DNA of 64,000 nucleotides from Daphnia carinata (taxonomy: Eukaryota; Arthropoda; Branchiopoda; Diplostraca; Daphniidae), in the NCBI RefSeq assembly GCF_022539665.2, contig NC_081331.1, positions 2,576,501 to 2,640,500 of the forward strand, in the 5' to 3' direction. Under the pieces are notes generated by a model. The model worked only from the letters and a program-made list of their open reading frames with translations. It had not been told where the DNA came from and searched no databases. Of the stretch, positions 47,481 through 60,700 are shown piece after piece; position 1 is the first letter of the stretch, and the number at the start of each line of letters is the position of its first letter. Made by a program: the position numbers and the translations under genes.

Positions 47481-48743
47481 TCAGACGTACTCTTGAAATT
47501 GTGTCGTCAACTTGTCGGCCGTTCCCGCCGACCTCGGACGGCTTCGACTTCGAGTGCCACCGGCGTTGCCGATTTGCGGCTTCCCGCTGCTGCGTCCGGT
47601 CGGGCGCGAACTAGCGCCACTATCGATGTCAATAGCTACAGGAGTGGCTGTTGCATCGGCGTTGCCCGGCACGTTCAAAAACGGCTGCGTTGCTAAAGAG
47701 GGAGCCACGTCTGATGGAGCGGGAGCGACTTGAGCGTGACGGACGCGGCCACCGGGCGATCGGGCGCTAGGTAGAGGTGGAGGCGGCGGTTTGACGGGCG
47801 TGGCGGTGGCCGCAGCGACGCTGGCCGGCGTCAAACGGACGAGGATCTCTCCCAAAATGTCCTCCAATCTGGACATTTTGTGATTAATTCGTTGGACTTC
47901 GCTGCGCACTTCTTGCTTGAGCTCTGTGAACGAATCGATGATGGACGAGGAATCGGACCTCGTCATCTGCCGCTGCGAATGGCTAGCGGGCGGATTGTAA
48001 TCCGCAGACACGGTTGTGCTGAACGCTTGGCTGGCTGTAAGCCGGCTCCGATCCAGCGGAAGGGCTTCGTCCACGCTCGTTTCCTGCCTCTCCGGCACTC
48101 GACTCAACTTGGGATGGATTTTGTTGCCTGAGCCGGCCGATTGCGCTCGACCGCTCGCCGTCGCTGTTTCAATCATTTTTAAAGCCGCCGTCGCTGCCGG
48201 ATTGACCGCCGCAGCTGTTGTTTGCGTACTCCCGCTCGCCTCGCTCTCTTGTACAGCGTCGCTAGAGCCGGAACTACCGCGCATCATTCTACCCCATTTA
48301 CTTTTTGCCGAACTGGCCCGAGATCCGTTCGACATTGTTTCGTCTTCCTTGACGGCTTTCACGAGTCCGATCTTCTCCCGACGGGGGCTACTACTTCCCG
48401 AACGAATGTGCTGTTGCCCAGCGGACAGATCGAACTCTCCCGACAGTTGATGTTGAAGCACTTCACCCCGTTCCACATCGCGGCCACTGTGGCTCGGCGT
48501 CCCGGCCTGCGAGCCGCACGGACCGTTGCTATTGGCGTTGCCCACGGTGGGTGCCGGAGTACTCGACGGAGGCGCAGCGATGCCAGACAGAAGATTGCCG
48601 GAAGAAGTGGACCCTCCTTTGCGGAATCGAGAGAATATTTTGCGCACCAAATGATCCTGATTTTGGTCTAATTTCGGCTCGTTTTTACGACGCTCCGCCA
48701 GTTCCTTCTCCCGTTTCATGTCCGACACTTTTCGAAAGATCAG
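47481..48743 (-). other. Large last coding exon of eag (variable C-terminal tail)
   Basis: One 1,263-bp exon encodes the entire cytosolic tail after the cyclic-nucleotide-binding homology domain. It is GC-rich compared with the rest of the window and Ser/Ala/Pro-rich. A conserved [13 protein letters not shown] start and a coiled-coil segment near its middle are recognisable; the final TTQFQEYV is not familiar from fly Eag. Confidence 0.85.
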
Positions 48744-51700
48744 CTGATTAAAGAAATCAAACAAAAAGTAACTCAATTATTATTACATTTTGTCTGCGTA
48801 TTTTTTTTTCCTTCGTCGATGTTTAGATAGAGAGGAAAAAAAAAGGCACTCGGGACTTCTTTGCCATCACGAGGGTCTTTGCGTGTGACAATTGAAAAAG
48901 AAAACCATAATAAACAAAAGAAAGGGAGTACTGTATATATATGTTACTAATACGCGTCAACGGATACGCCTGACAAAAGCGACACACGTCGGCCCGGAAT
49001 AGAAGGTTGATTGTATAGAAACCCGATCGGCTTTTTTTCTTTTCGTAACGGGTCATCTGGACGTCAAGCAAACGTGAAACCTGTCTCTAACACTAACGCA
49101 GCCAATCAATTATACACTAGACATTGTCTTTGAACCTGCACAGCACACTTATTTTTAGAGCCTTCTTTCTATACAGTTCGAACGTATAGTAATAACGTAA
49201 TGATCAATGCAATTTTTGATCAATTAAACAGACCGGCCATCTAAAATTCAACGACCGCAGTTGGTGCAGGCACATTTTTGTTTTTACAGGGGAAGTCTGT
49301 GTGCGGCTGTTGCGATGCTCATAAATGACGCAGAAAAAGGTGACAGGGGGTGGAGGAAGACAAAGTTAGATGGAATAAAAAAAGAAAGCGAATGCGTTCT
49401 TCTTCTTTTTTGTTTTTAGCGCAAACAAGGTATATAGAACAACTCCTTTTAGTTGGATCCCTCCGCCAGGTTTGTTGTTGCGACGGGCGGAAAGGCACAC
49501 ACATTTCAAATCGATATGCATATATTGGATTACGTCGGGGAGCGACGAGTCGGAAGCCAACTCGATAATGACGTACATACGAAGAGAAAAAAAAATGTAA
49601 GGCGATCTCTTTTTCGAGTTTTGTTTTCATTAGTTCTATACACGAGAGGGATGAAAGAGACGTCGCAAAAAGGACGAAGAAAATCAAAATTAATTGGATT
49701 TTTTTTTCTTACTCTGTGCCGCAGGTTGTAGGTGAGGATGAGATTGCGGGCAAAGGAATTGGCGAATGCGTGATAGAAATCCAAGACTTCGATGAGCTTG
49801 TCCCGTTTGATGGCGTGCAGATCGCAATAAGTCAATGCCCGGACGTTGGCTGCTGATTGACCCACCGTTCCTTCCTTCCAGAATGTGTCACCAAAGACAT
49901 CACCTTTACCTGTTTTACCCATTCGAAATGAAATTCAATATTCAGAAAATATTAGTCGGGTGTAATGCACTCGTGTTTCAATATAAACTAACAACTAGAA
50001 ATGCAAGCTGATTGTGCAAAGAAAACTAGCTAGCCATAAATCGATCTGTTCATAAAGTTCACTTTTGCAGATGACAAATACCTGTGGGAAAAGTAAAAAC
50101 GTAATAGTAAAAACCATCGTCGAAAAGAGTCAACTAGATCTAGAAAAGTTTTCCACGTTCCCTAACTTGGTCTCTCCGTTAGTTTTAACGTTTATTGATC
50201 ACCTGGGGAAAGCGAGAGACAGATATAGTGTGTGTATGTCTGTGTATTCCCTGCCGAGTATATATATATATACATATACAGGAGGGGAAGTACAAGCACT
50301 TGCATAGTGCTTCTTTTGATGTTTCTCTACGCAAGCAATAAAATATATAGACTGCGCGTATTGGTGCTGATGGTTTGCAGTAGTCGTTACGTCTACGTGA
50401 AACACTCCAGCCGAAACAAGAAAGATCCCCCCGGTTGGAAAATTTTTTATAAGAAGAAAAGCCTTGATCGTTTCTTATTAAACACATGTGTGTACAGTGA
50501 GACGAAGAGGAACTCCAGCGAGTTCCATTACGTTTTTTGTCACGTCGTTTTTTCACTCTCCAGTTATTCCAAAAATATTTTCTGCGCTTCAAAGGTTTTT
50601 TTTTTCCTACTCTCAGCCATTCCGCTCGTATCAACGAGCAAAGCACCGAGTGAAATTCTGATTTCAATCTCTTCGTTCTCGCTTTGCATAGTACGCTCAG
50701 TTATATCAAAAGTATTCCGTTTCTATAGAGAGAACAAACTCAGCCGGTCTTTTCTTATTCAATGTACAGTCAAACACATACAAAAATATGGCGGCACGAT
50801 ATCCGAATCATAAAATACAGTCCCCCTTTCCTTTTTGTTCAGTTAAAGAACATGTCGATAAAATGTTTAGCAATTTTTTTTGAACGCACAAAGAGATCAA
50901 CAAATGGAACACTATTTCTGCTTCTATTAACAAACTGGTTGAACGTTAAATAGCGTAGCTTTTAAACTCTACGTATAGTGAAATACTTCCTAAGGCTATT
51001 ATAGCGCATTACATGCGGGCGTCCGTGTAGAAGGCGGACAGCGTGAAATAAAGACACGAGCTCTTAGCCGGACAGGCGATCACGATTTTCTAGTTTTCTC
51101 TCTCTCTCTCTCTCTCTCTCTTTCGCTGGTTTCTAATGGGAATTTAACGACCACCGGTACTCCCCGCCTTTTTATATAGCCATACACACACATACAGATA
51201 TACACGAAGCCAGTTGGGCTAATTACACGGGCACCACAACAGTAGAACCGGACCGAAAGGAGAAAAAAAAAAGTTCTTGTTTTGCCATTGTTGGAAAATA
51301 GGTCTTACGGGTTTCCGTGTACAACGGGCAAACTTGGAAAGAGCACGCACATCAAAGTCCCGTCTTTTCCAGTGCCGCGTGTTTCGGCAATCGTTCTTAC
51401 AGACAAAAGGTTAACGACTTGTATCTCTCTGTTGTCCGCCTCTTTGATATACATTGAATGACGGGCGTCCAGCATCGATTTCTTGACCACCTAATTCCCA
51501 TTGAACCCATTCTATTTTTAGGTGTTTTTCAAAGCATAGAGAAAACGATTTTCGAGAATCAAATGGCCGTCATGCAACGGGCCGTTAAGGCAACGTCATC
51601 CATCCTGATGATTCTTTCACGAGAGCCACTCTTCGTGCTGGCAGGCGGTTTTAAGTAAACATACAAGTTTCAGGAGGCTTTGTATACACGATAATGGTTT

Positions 51701-54700
51701 TTGAGGAATGGTATGCATTGGATTCTTACCCAAAATGGCGACGACCTCGTCGTCCTGGATCACCTCCAGCGATCCCGTGACAATGAAGCACAGCGTGTCG
51801 ATGGATTCGCCCGTGTGGTACAGCAGGTCGCCCGGCGCCGAATGGGCCATCGTGAAGTGCATGGCCAGGGCCCTGAGGCAGCCGTCGCTGGCCAGCCGGA
51901 AGGCCGGATGTTCGTTGAAGACCTTTCGATTGAGGTGGACACAAATGTCGGCCTTCATGTCCTTGGGGCAGTAATTCAGCACCTAGTTGCCGTACCCAGT
52001 ATACCGTACCCAGTGTAGCAAATCAAATGAAAAAAAATATAAAAGAACATTAATGAGGGGAAGCAAGTAACATAGAACGATGACCAATGATTATTGCATA
52101 ACTACCTTTAACTCAGATAAAATTATTTACTCCGATGTAATACAATACTATTCGAGTGTTACGCCCATGGACGTTCGTGTCCACTACCCATCTTGACATA
52201 AGAAATCGACCAAGGCAAAGAAAAGAAATAAAAGGAAAGTACTTTTTTGTCTTTTTTTTTTTTTGCTTATCCACTTTGGCGACGTCTCCGACGCCGTCTA
52301 AAATAAAAATGGGTCAGCGGGACTACCGTTGGGGGCTAGCAACCTTTTTTATCCATTAGCAGGTGCCAATGCGTGCCATGGGGGTAATCCGTCCAACAAG
52401 AAAAAAAAGAAATCTATAAACCACAACGCCAGTAACAAAGAAGCGTTGCTGGAACAGGCCGAATATTGCGGACGAAAAGGGAGGTGGAATAACGGGAAAT
52501 GCCGAATGAGGATTGATACAACCGAGCGTATATATAGCAGAATAGAACAGACAAACATCAAGGGGAATCCGGGCGATCGATGCGAAAATATACACGAGGG
52601 GTCCCGCAAGTTCGCCACAACTGAAAAAGCGCCGTCTATTTCGTATGCAAACACGGGACGCGGCTACATCAGAACCCGTAGCCACTTTGACGCGCTCAAA
52701 ACACGAGAGAAAGGGAGAGAGTCTATACATAAAACGTATGCAAAACAATACGCGCTGGCAGTTTCGGGAGGGGGGCAAACGTCGTTTTGCCCTTATAGAC
52801 GGCAGCAGCGGGAGCGGGACGGAATATATTTAGAATAGCCTAGGGGCCTATGGCCGTTGCAAAGTTAGATTTTGAAAAGGGCGGAATTTCTTTTGAGAAA
52901 AAGGTCAATCGAATTTCGTGTGGCTTGTTATTTTTAGAACGTAGGCGGAATGAAAAATGAACAGGAGAGAGAACAAAAGGGCAGGTGAAATGTCCCGCAC
53001 GGGTGGAACAACCAATCATTTCGACGGGTTGATTGGATTTCGTTTTATTTTCTATTCCATTATTTAAATAGTCAGCTGTAATAGCACGACGGTGATGTAA
53101 TATATAAGATATCGGCTTTGTACCATGCAAGTATCGAGTCCTTTGGACATGGCCCAGGTGGAGACGACGTAGTCCATGACCCGCTCCGACAGGGCCCGAG
53201 GCACCTCGTTGAGTTTCATGAATTCGCGGACGTTGTTGAGCATCTCGTGGTATTTGGCCGTCGCCGACGTCATCTGCTGGATGATGGTCGTCACGTGACC
53301 GAAGATGGTCGCGTACAGCAAAGCTGAAATGGAAAGTTTAAAGGAGAAACAATAAGGCCTGCATCCACACATGTCATTTTCAAATGACGCGTTAAAAAAC
53401 ACAATTTTTCTTATTGATCAGCGCGGTTCACTAGAAGGCAAAGTAAGGGGACGATAAGCAAAACGGGTGACGTGATTATGATTAATGATGATGGATTCTT
53501 TTTTAAAAGAATATATATTTTCTTTGAAAAAAGAAACTGATTTACGGCCTGTGGTAACGCCCTTTATATCTAAAAAAAGCGTCACGTAATCAAAAGTTAG
53601 GCTATCTCTCTGTTTTTGTTACATATTTCAGCATTCCTAGAAAAAAATACGAAAGGTAAGATAAGATATGGAGTTGACCGCAAGCCTGGTATAGCACGCT
53701 ATTGCCAAGCAGGTCACGCCATCAACGTGATAATAATGGAACGCAGAAAGACCGTACGTCCTGCACGATCATTCCATGTCCCCCCTTTTTTTAAAGAATT
53801 TCTTTTTTTTTATTAAGAAAATAAATTCATTCAAATTAAGTAGCACGTCAACTTTATAAACCCCACCGGCGCTGTGTCGATGCTTCAATGAATTTCTTCG
53901 GCGCCACCAAAATCCAAAAAATTTCATTAAACATGTATCGATTTGCAAATAACAAAAAAAAAAAAAACGCTGGAATATTTATTCATCACTATGTTTGTTC
54001 CTATCCATAAACTGACGCGCCCAGCCACATCTTTTTTTTTCCCGTCTTTTGCTACTGGGGCGTCGGAGCGCGTCAAATTTCCGCTTTTGCGGAGCTCCTG
54101 ATGATTGCCGTCGCATTATACGTCCCAACATCTGGACGCAGGGAGACGCCCCATGATTAGTTCCACGTGCAAATAGAGAGCTAGCTGAGATTGAAAAAAA
54201 AGATAACCGGGCCGAAAAATAATCAAATAAGGTCTAGAAGGTATCTGGGTCTATGTGAAAAGAAACACAAAATTTCAAAAGAAAGAAGAAATCCTTGGAA
54301 ACTTTAGTCGATTCAATCCGTGCGGAGGATGATGAAAAAGAAGAATCTCTTCTATGTTTGTGTACTAAGTGATTTTATACGTATGTGTTTTATATCTACT
54401 AGCATATAGCTCTTTTGAAATAGAGACGTAATCGAATTTAACTAGCTGGGAATGATCGGGCAGCCGCAGCTGCTGGATCTTCTCACACGGATAACTTGGC
54501 TCTGAAATATCCGCATACATCCGTTTTTGCTCTGGATGCAATCGGGAGACGGAACCGAAAAGATTTATACAGCGGGGATATAACATAAGGCACACCATAA
54601 GCTTCTTTTTTTTTTTTTTCAATTCATAATAAATGTATGATGTTCTTCTCTATGTGTGTACTCACATCCGATGATCATCATACAGGTGGTAAAGATCTTT

Positions 54701-57700
54701 TCGTTGTCGGTTTCGGCGGCGACGTTGCCGAATCCGACGCTGGTCATGCAGGTCATGGTGAAGTAGAGCGCCGTGACGTACATGGTCTTCCTGGCCGGCC
54801 CGTTGACCAGCTCGGGCGAATTGCTGTGGTTGGACCAGACGTAGGCGTACGGCGATTGGGTGACGTTGGCCAGCTTCCACAGCCAGCTGTACTGGACGCC
54901 GTTGTCGGCGTCGGAGCGGCCGATCGAGTACCAGATGCAGGCCAGCCAGTGGGCCACCAGCATGTAGAAGCAGAGCAATAAAATCAGCATAGCCGCTCCA
55001 TACTCCAAGTAGCGGTCCAATTTGCGCACCACACGGCCCAGTCGCAATAATCGAACCACTTTCAGAGCGCTGAACAAACTCCCGATACCCTATAAATGAA
55101 CGAACGAGAAAGAAAGAGGGACTCGATTAAGTCCATACATGTTGTTGTTTAATTGGCTTACGATTAAAGTTTTTATCGGCCGTTTACTTTCATTAGGGCT
55201 ACGTTCCTTGATTAAGAGTACGCAGAGTTTGGAACACGAAAAAAATGAATTAGAACGTCGCGTTTAAGAGCAGGATGAATGTTAATGGCTTTTGGCTCCG
55301 TTCTTTGGGCAACAGCGGACCTTATGAACTATGTAGCCACTTCTCTTGGACGTCTGAGGAAAGGAATGTAACCATGGCGAGGGAAAACCTGTCTTATTTT
55401 GACACCAAGTCCGTTCGTCTTACAGAACTTAATTTTTATTATTTCTCATTTTTTGACGTCGCTACTCCCATTCATTTTGCTCTCCCTTTCTTTCGCATTA
55501 TTTCCTTACTTACGCATATCCATTATTTTCTTGCTGTTTCTTCTTTGTTCTTTTTTTTTTTTAATATTATAGTTTCTCCACCCTTCCATTTGCCCGGAAC
55601 ATTGATCTCGTTCCACCATCCGCTCTATTTATATAGCGGGGCACGACTGGAAACATGAGGAATAACACGGGGCGTGTTCATCATTCAACAGCACGCTGTT
55701 ATCATAACGCATTGCTACACCTCCCCTTTTCGCTGTTGGCATATATAGTACGCACACATAGATCCATCGGCGAGTTCGGACATCTATATACCGGCCGTCA
55801 TCGTATCCGAGCTAACGAGAGATCCGTCCGAAATCAACAAACATCGTAGGTGGATAGGGTGCGGCTATTGTTAATATACGCATCGAGTATAATAGGTCGG
55901 CCCCCGAACATCGGTGAGGGCGAAAGATATAAGACAGGGCAAAGCGATCGAACGAGGTACATACGGGGCAACGTACATATACACACACACACATATTTGT
56001 GCAAGGTAACATTATACACAACTCAACATAGTGGACGCTTGAGCCTAGTGGATAATGCAATGATGGACGGACGCCTTCCCAAACCCAAAAGGCCATCTAA
56101 ACAATGGCGGAGCATTGTGAGGTGGTGATAAAAAAGGGGGAACCTGCTGGTCTCGTTGGGTGCGATTCCCAGAATACTAAGCACACGGGCGAAAACTTTC
56201 TTTTTTTTTTTTTATTTCTCTCTCGTTTTGTTGTTACTTTCACCATCGGGACAGAGTTATTACACACACACACACTATGTGCGTACAATATTATCTCTTT
56301 TTTTCCCCTTTCACGATGCTATATCCTGTTTGTTGTTATTATTGTTGTATTATAGTCCATATAAGAAGACGTAGAGTTTTCCTTTTTTTGCCCTATAGTG
56401 GGAAACTGGTCCGGCTGTTGGCCTCCCCTCAATTATTTGCGTTAGATTTGTAGTTGCTGAGTGCGTACTATCCAAACTTAGTAGGCGACTAGATGTACAT
56501 GACAATGGCATTTCTAGACTCTGCAGCAGCACCCCCCTCCTTTTGATACAATAGCCGAGCGTATAAAGCTGCACACCACTGTCTGCTGTGTGTTCGCTTC
56601 TGCTTCCCTTTTTTTTTGCTCACCCCGGATCGATGCAAGAAGTTTCACTAGCAGCGAAACAGGCCTTTTTCTTATACATGTACGCGCGTTCCGGCGGGAG
56701 AGAGCTGTATTGCTCGACCATGAAAATACGCTGCTTCTGCTACATCTTTTTTTTTCCCTTCCTTTCTGTTTGTTGTTGCTACTCTCATCGTTTTCTAGCT
56801 GTTGTACATGTTTTACGAGCTAGTAGTAAATAAGGGAAAGGCGGAAGGCGAGTAAAAAAGACGAATCCAAAGTGGTCTAGTGGGGATGAACCGCTCTGTT
56901 GATATTTAAGAAGTAAAGCTATGTCCTCGCGCTCCCCTCCATGTTATAGCACATGACGCACCCTTGACAGGCCCGAATGTCTAAACGGACGGATAACACG
57001 AGCCGTTGTTTCGTTTTGGATAGGGCCGATTGCATCATCAATCTAGTGGAGCTACTAGTGGTGGTACTGAATTTTAATTTTATTTGGGGGAATGTCGATA
57101 CGAAAATATTGTAGGAGAATGGAATTAGCGAACTGCAGCTTCGTGCATACTCGTGCGGGGGGGGGGTCGTTAACGTATGGGAGAGCCATTGATTAGTCGG
57201 GACACAGACGGGGCTCAATCAATCGCGGATTTAAAAAGGCAGGTAAAATGAAAGAGTTTTATTAGCGACTCTGAAGACCATAGAAATGAATTGTGCCAGT
57301 TATCTAACTCTGGATAGAAGCTTTGCTTTTCTTACGTCAAGCTGTTTGTCTAGTCCACAGTTAACTTTCAATCGAATTAACAGTAGGGGGAAAAAAAGGG
57401 CCGCCCAGTTGTGATGCATTTCGCAATGCGTCTGAGTCCGTGATTGCTGCTGATCTCATTAAAAACGAGCACCGCGGGACAATCCTCGGCTAAAGGGGTA
57501 ATTTTGTATTCACTGTAAGAGGGTCAAGAAAACGAACGATGTCAACAGCCACTTGGCAAAAAGATGAGGGATAGACGAGAGTAAAAACGGAAAGAAGAGC
57601 AGTCCTTCTCGAATTATTATCTTTTGCCACTGTGTCCTACCATAAAGGACAAGCAGTAAATCGCAGCGTATGCAAAAGCATCATCATACAAGTTTGGGCA

Positions 57701-60700
57701 ACTGAAACGGACAGGGCAGACAGGAGAAGAAAAGAAAAGACCTTATGATGGACGAGCGGGATGAATCGAGCCCATTACGTAAAAGGTTTTTTTTTTCGCA
57801 CACAGCAAAGGGTACAAAAAAAAAGACAGTCGTCATCTGGATGTTGAGCTATTTTGGTCGGGCCGTCAGCCAACAATCCTGCTCACTTTTGTTCCTCACT
57901 ATCTTTTTTATCCCTTTTGAAAAAAAAAAAAACGAAAGAATCGCTATTCACCGTCACGTCTGATTTTCTCTCATTCGTCGAACGAATATTACAAAAAACT
58001 AAAAGAATAAATTGGAGAGTTTAGGAGTGAAAGAAAAGCCATCACTACCCCTCAATGATTGTTCCATCTTCATTTAGCACACTGTCAACGCAAAGAATGT
58101 TTGTATGAGCCAATAGCGAAGAACAGCCTTACAAAAATGTCTCCCGAAATAGAAAAGGGAAACGGTCTTTGCTAGAGTTCCAGCAAAATCTTAACCCAAT
58201 TGAATTGGGAGCCAATAATGAACGAAATCTTAATTTTAAAAGAACGTACATCTTCGTCGTGGTCGAACGCGTTAAAGACGTCGTAAGGCAAGCAGGAGAG
58301 GAGGTCGATGATGAACCAACTCTTGAGGTAATTCATGCGGATGACTTTTGGGTCGGAGACGACCTCGCCGCCCGGCCCGACGAACGTCGTGTGAAAATTG
58401 AGGACAATGTCGATGAAGAAGATGACGTCGACGATCGAGTCGACGACCAGCAAACTGACGTCCTCCGACGTCTTGTTCTTGAAGGCCACGTTGTAGGGCA
58501 CCATGATGGCCGTGTAGAAGGTGAGGCAGAGGATGATCCAGTCCCACAGGGCCTTGAAGGCGCAGTAATGCAGCAAGATGTGCGGCGGCGTTTTCGGCGC
58601 CTCTTGGCGGTACTGCGGCAGGACGTCCGCGTTCAGGCTCATCATCTGTTTTGCGTTTATCGTGAAAAACACGGCAGAAAGAAAATGTATATTACATCCA
58701 ATGAACACTGGTTATTTGTCCAGCCAAAAGATCATCGTGACACTTCCTGCCGGCATTAGAAATACTGGTAACATCAATTCACGAGTCTCTAATTCGTCTG
58801 CTATTTCTCACGTTGGCATATAGAAGCAAAAAAAAACATTTCCCCATAGACTTGTGTACCGTTTCGGCGCATTTACTTTAGATAGCTTCTGATGTGTAGT
58901 TACTTAACGAGAAAACAGTGCGTCGTCCTAAACACTATGGCGTTCCAGATCAAGACAAATAGTTTGGCCCGTGTTTGATGTCGTGTGTCGCCCAGGGATT
59001 GCGAAAACAACGTAAAATGCGAGTTGCACTGGCCAAATGATTTCGAATTGTCTTTTTACGTATACGCGTCGGAGCAAAAGAGAGAAGAAGCAGTTGCATC
59101 TGTTTGCGGAGATGCGTGCCCAGCGTGAGTAGCAGAAACAATCGACTTCATTATCGCTGCACGTGCCATAATAAGAGCGTGTTCTTTTGTTCTCCTTTGG
59201 CTATACTTTCACGCCGAACATTGTTTCGTTCATTTTTCTTTAGTGAGATTTTGTCGGGCTAGGCAACCGTCTTTCTATTGCAAAATGATTACACAAAATC
59301 CTTCCTTCATAAGATCAACATTCATAAAAGAAATCATTTGCTAAAGGATTCAAATGTATGCGCAAAGGCGTGTTAGTTTTCACGAGTGTTGTTACGTAAC
59401 CCCGTCTCTTTTAAAATACATTTAATGCCGCCGGCAGTGCAATCCCGGTATACGAGTCGAGCTCGTTAGAAGCTACACGTTCGTTAACAAGACGACGAAA
59501 GGGCGTCGTAGCGGCCAACGCTAATGATCTACCGTGTACGCACACGTCTTTCTGCATGCATACGCAATTAAAGACGACTGCACCTTTGTAGTCACGTCTA
59601 ATGGTAAAGTACACGGCGCTCTATGCAAAACACGCGTGTCCACAGGCAGTTTCATATCCCAGGTGTACAGGCGTCGAGTGCGGGATATTCGTGTAACCTG
59701 CTAATGTCGTTGTCGTCACCGTTGAAAAAAAAAAGAAAGGAGAATGGAGGTGAGGAGAGAAACTAAGTGACCGTGGGACGTGTAACAAAAGCAGCGTACA
59801 GGACGAATAATAAATCATCGATTAAAAACTCATGGCTACAGTGCGCGCTGGCAATTGTCGTCCGTGTAACGATCTACGTATAAGTTATATAGCGCCACGT
59901 CATTCCATCCGCAAATCCCCCTTTTTTTTCCCGCATTCGTTTCAGCTCCCCAACGATATTTTATAGTTAAGTATAAATACATAAACTTTTATTGCTTGTG
60001 TTGATGACCTCGTTTAAAAGAAAAAAAGTTTGTCGTTAGGAGAACCTTACGTGAGCAAAGTTGGACTGCTTATTGATGGCAGCCACTTCCTTCGTAGCGG
60101 CCGGGATGTGCGAGGAGAATTGGGAGACCAGAACGGTCCGGCTGCGCGTCACCGAACGAGCCAGTTTGGCGAATTTGCTCAAACCTTTTTTTTTTGTTTT
60201 GTTTTCACCAGCAATTCCGACGGTGTAAATCATCCAGAAGTATTCACATGCAAAGGAAAATAAGATCAATAGAGTTATTTATGGCCGTACTTTTTGTTTG
60301 TTGTATCCTGACGAGATGGCAGTTTTGCCTCTTTTATTATTGACCATATATTATAGTATAACATGTTTTCGTATTAATGTATCGTACATCATCATCATCA
60401 CTGTACACTAGATGTCAATAAGCTTTATTACGCCTAACCGCAAAGGGTATTGATATTTGATAGGTTGTAGTGGCATGCAATATTTCCCTGTCTTTATTTG
60501 TTTTGATGTTAACAAGGCGTGTCTTACGTCTCAGATATCTCGTGCTTATCTGCCTGGCTATTTTTTTTAAATTTAATAAACCGCATCTACAGGTACGTTT
60601 TTGCAAATTAGAGTTGATGATGGCTGTATGGGAAAGAAGAATCTTTACGCAAGGCAAGAAAAAAGAAAGAGAAGGATGCCCATACCTTTGGATTCTTCAC

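Noticed and set aside
48016-48671. Overlapping + strand frames of 144-149 codons
   Set aside because: Antisense shadows of the GC-rich last eag exon.
50232-50813. 193-codon + frame in an eag intron
   Set aside because: Begins in TA-repeat sequence encoding YIYIYI; composition is that of low-complexity intron.
52329-52838. 169-codon + frame in an eag intron
   Set aside because: No homology, poly-Lys from an A-run, antisense to a well-supported gene.
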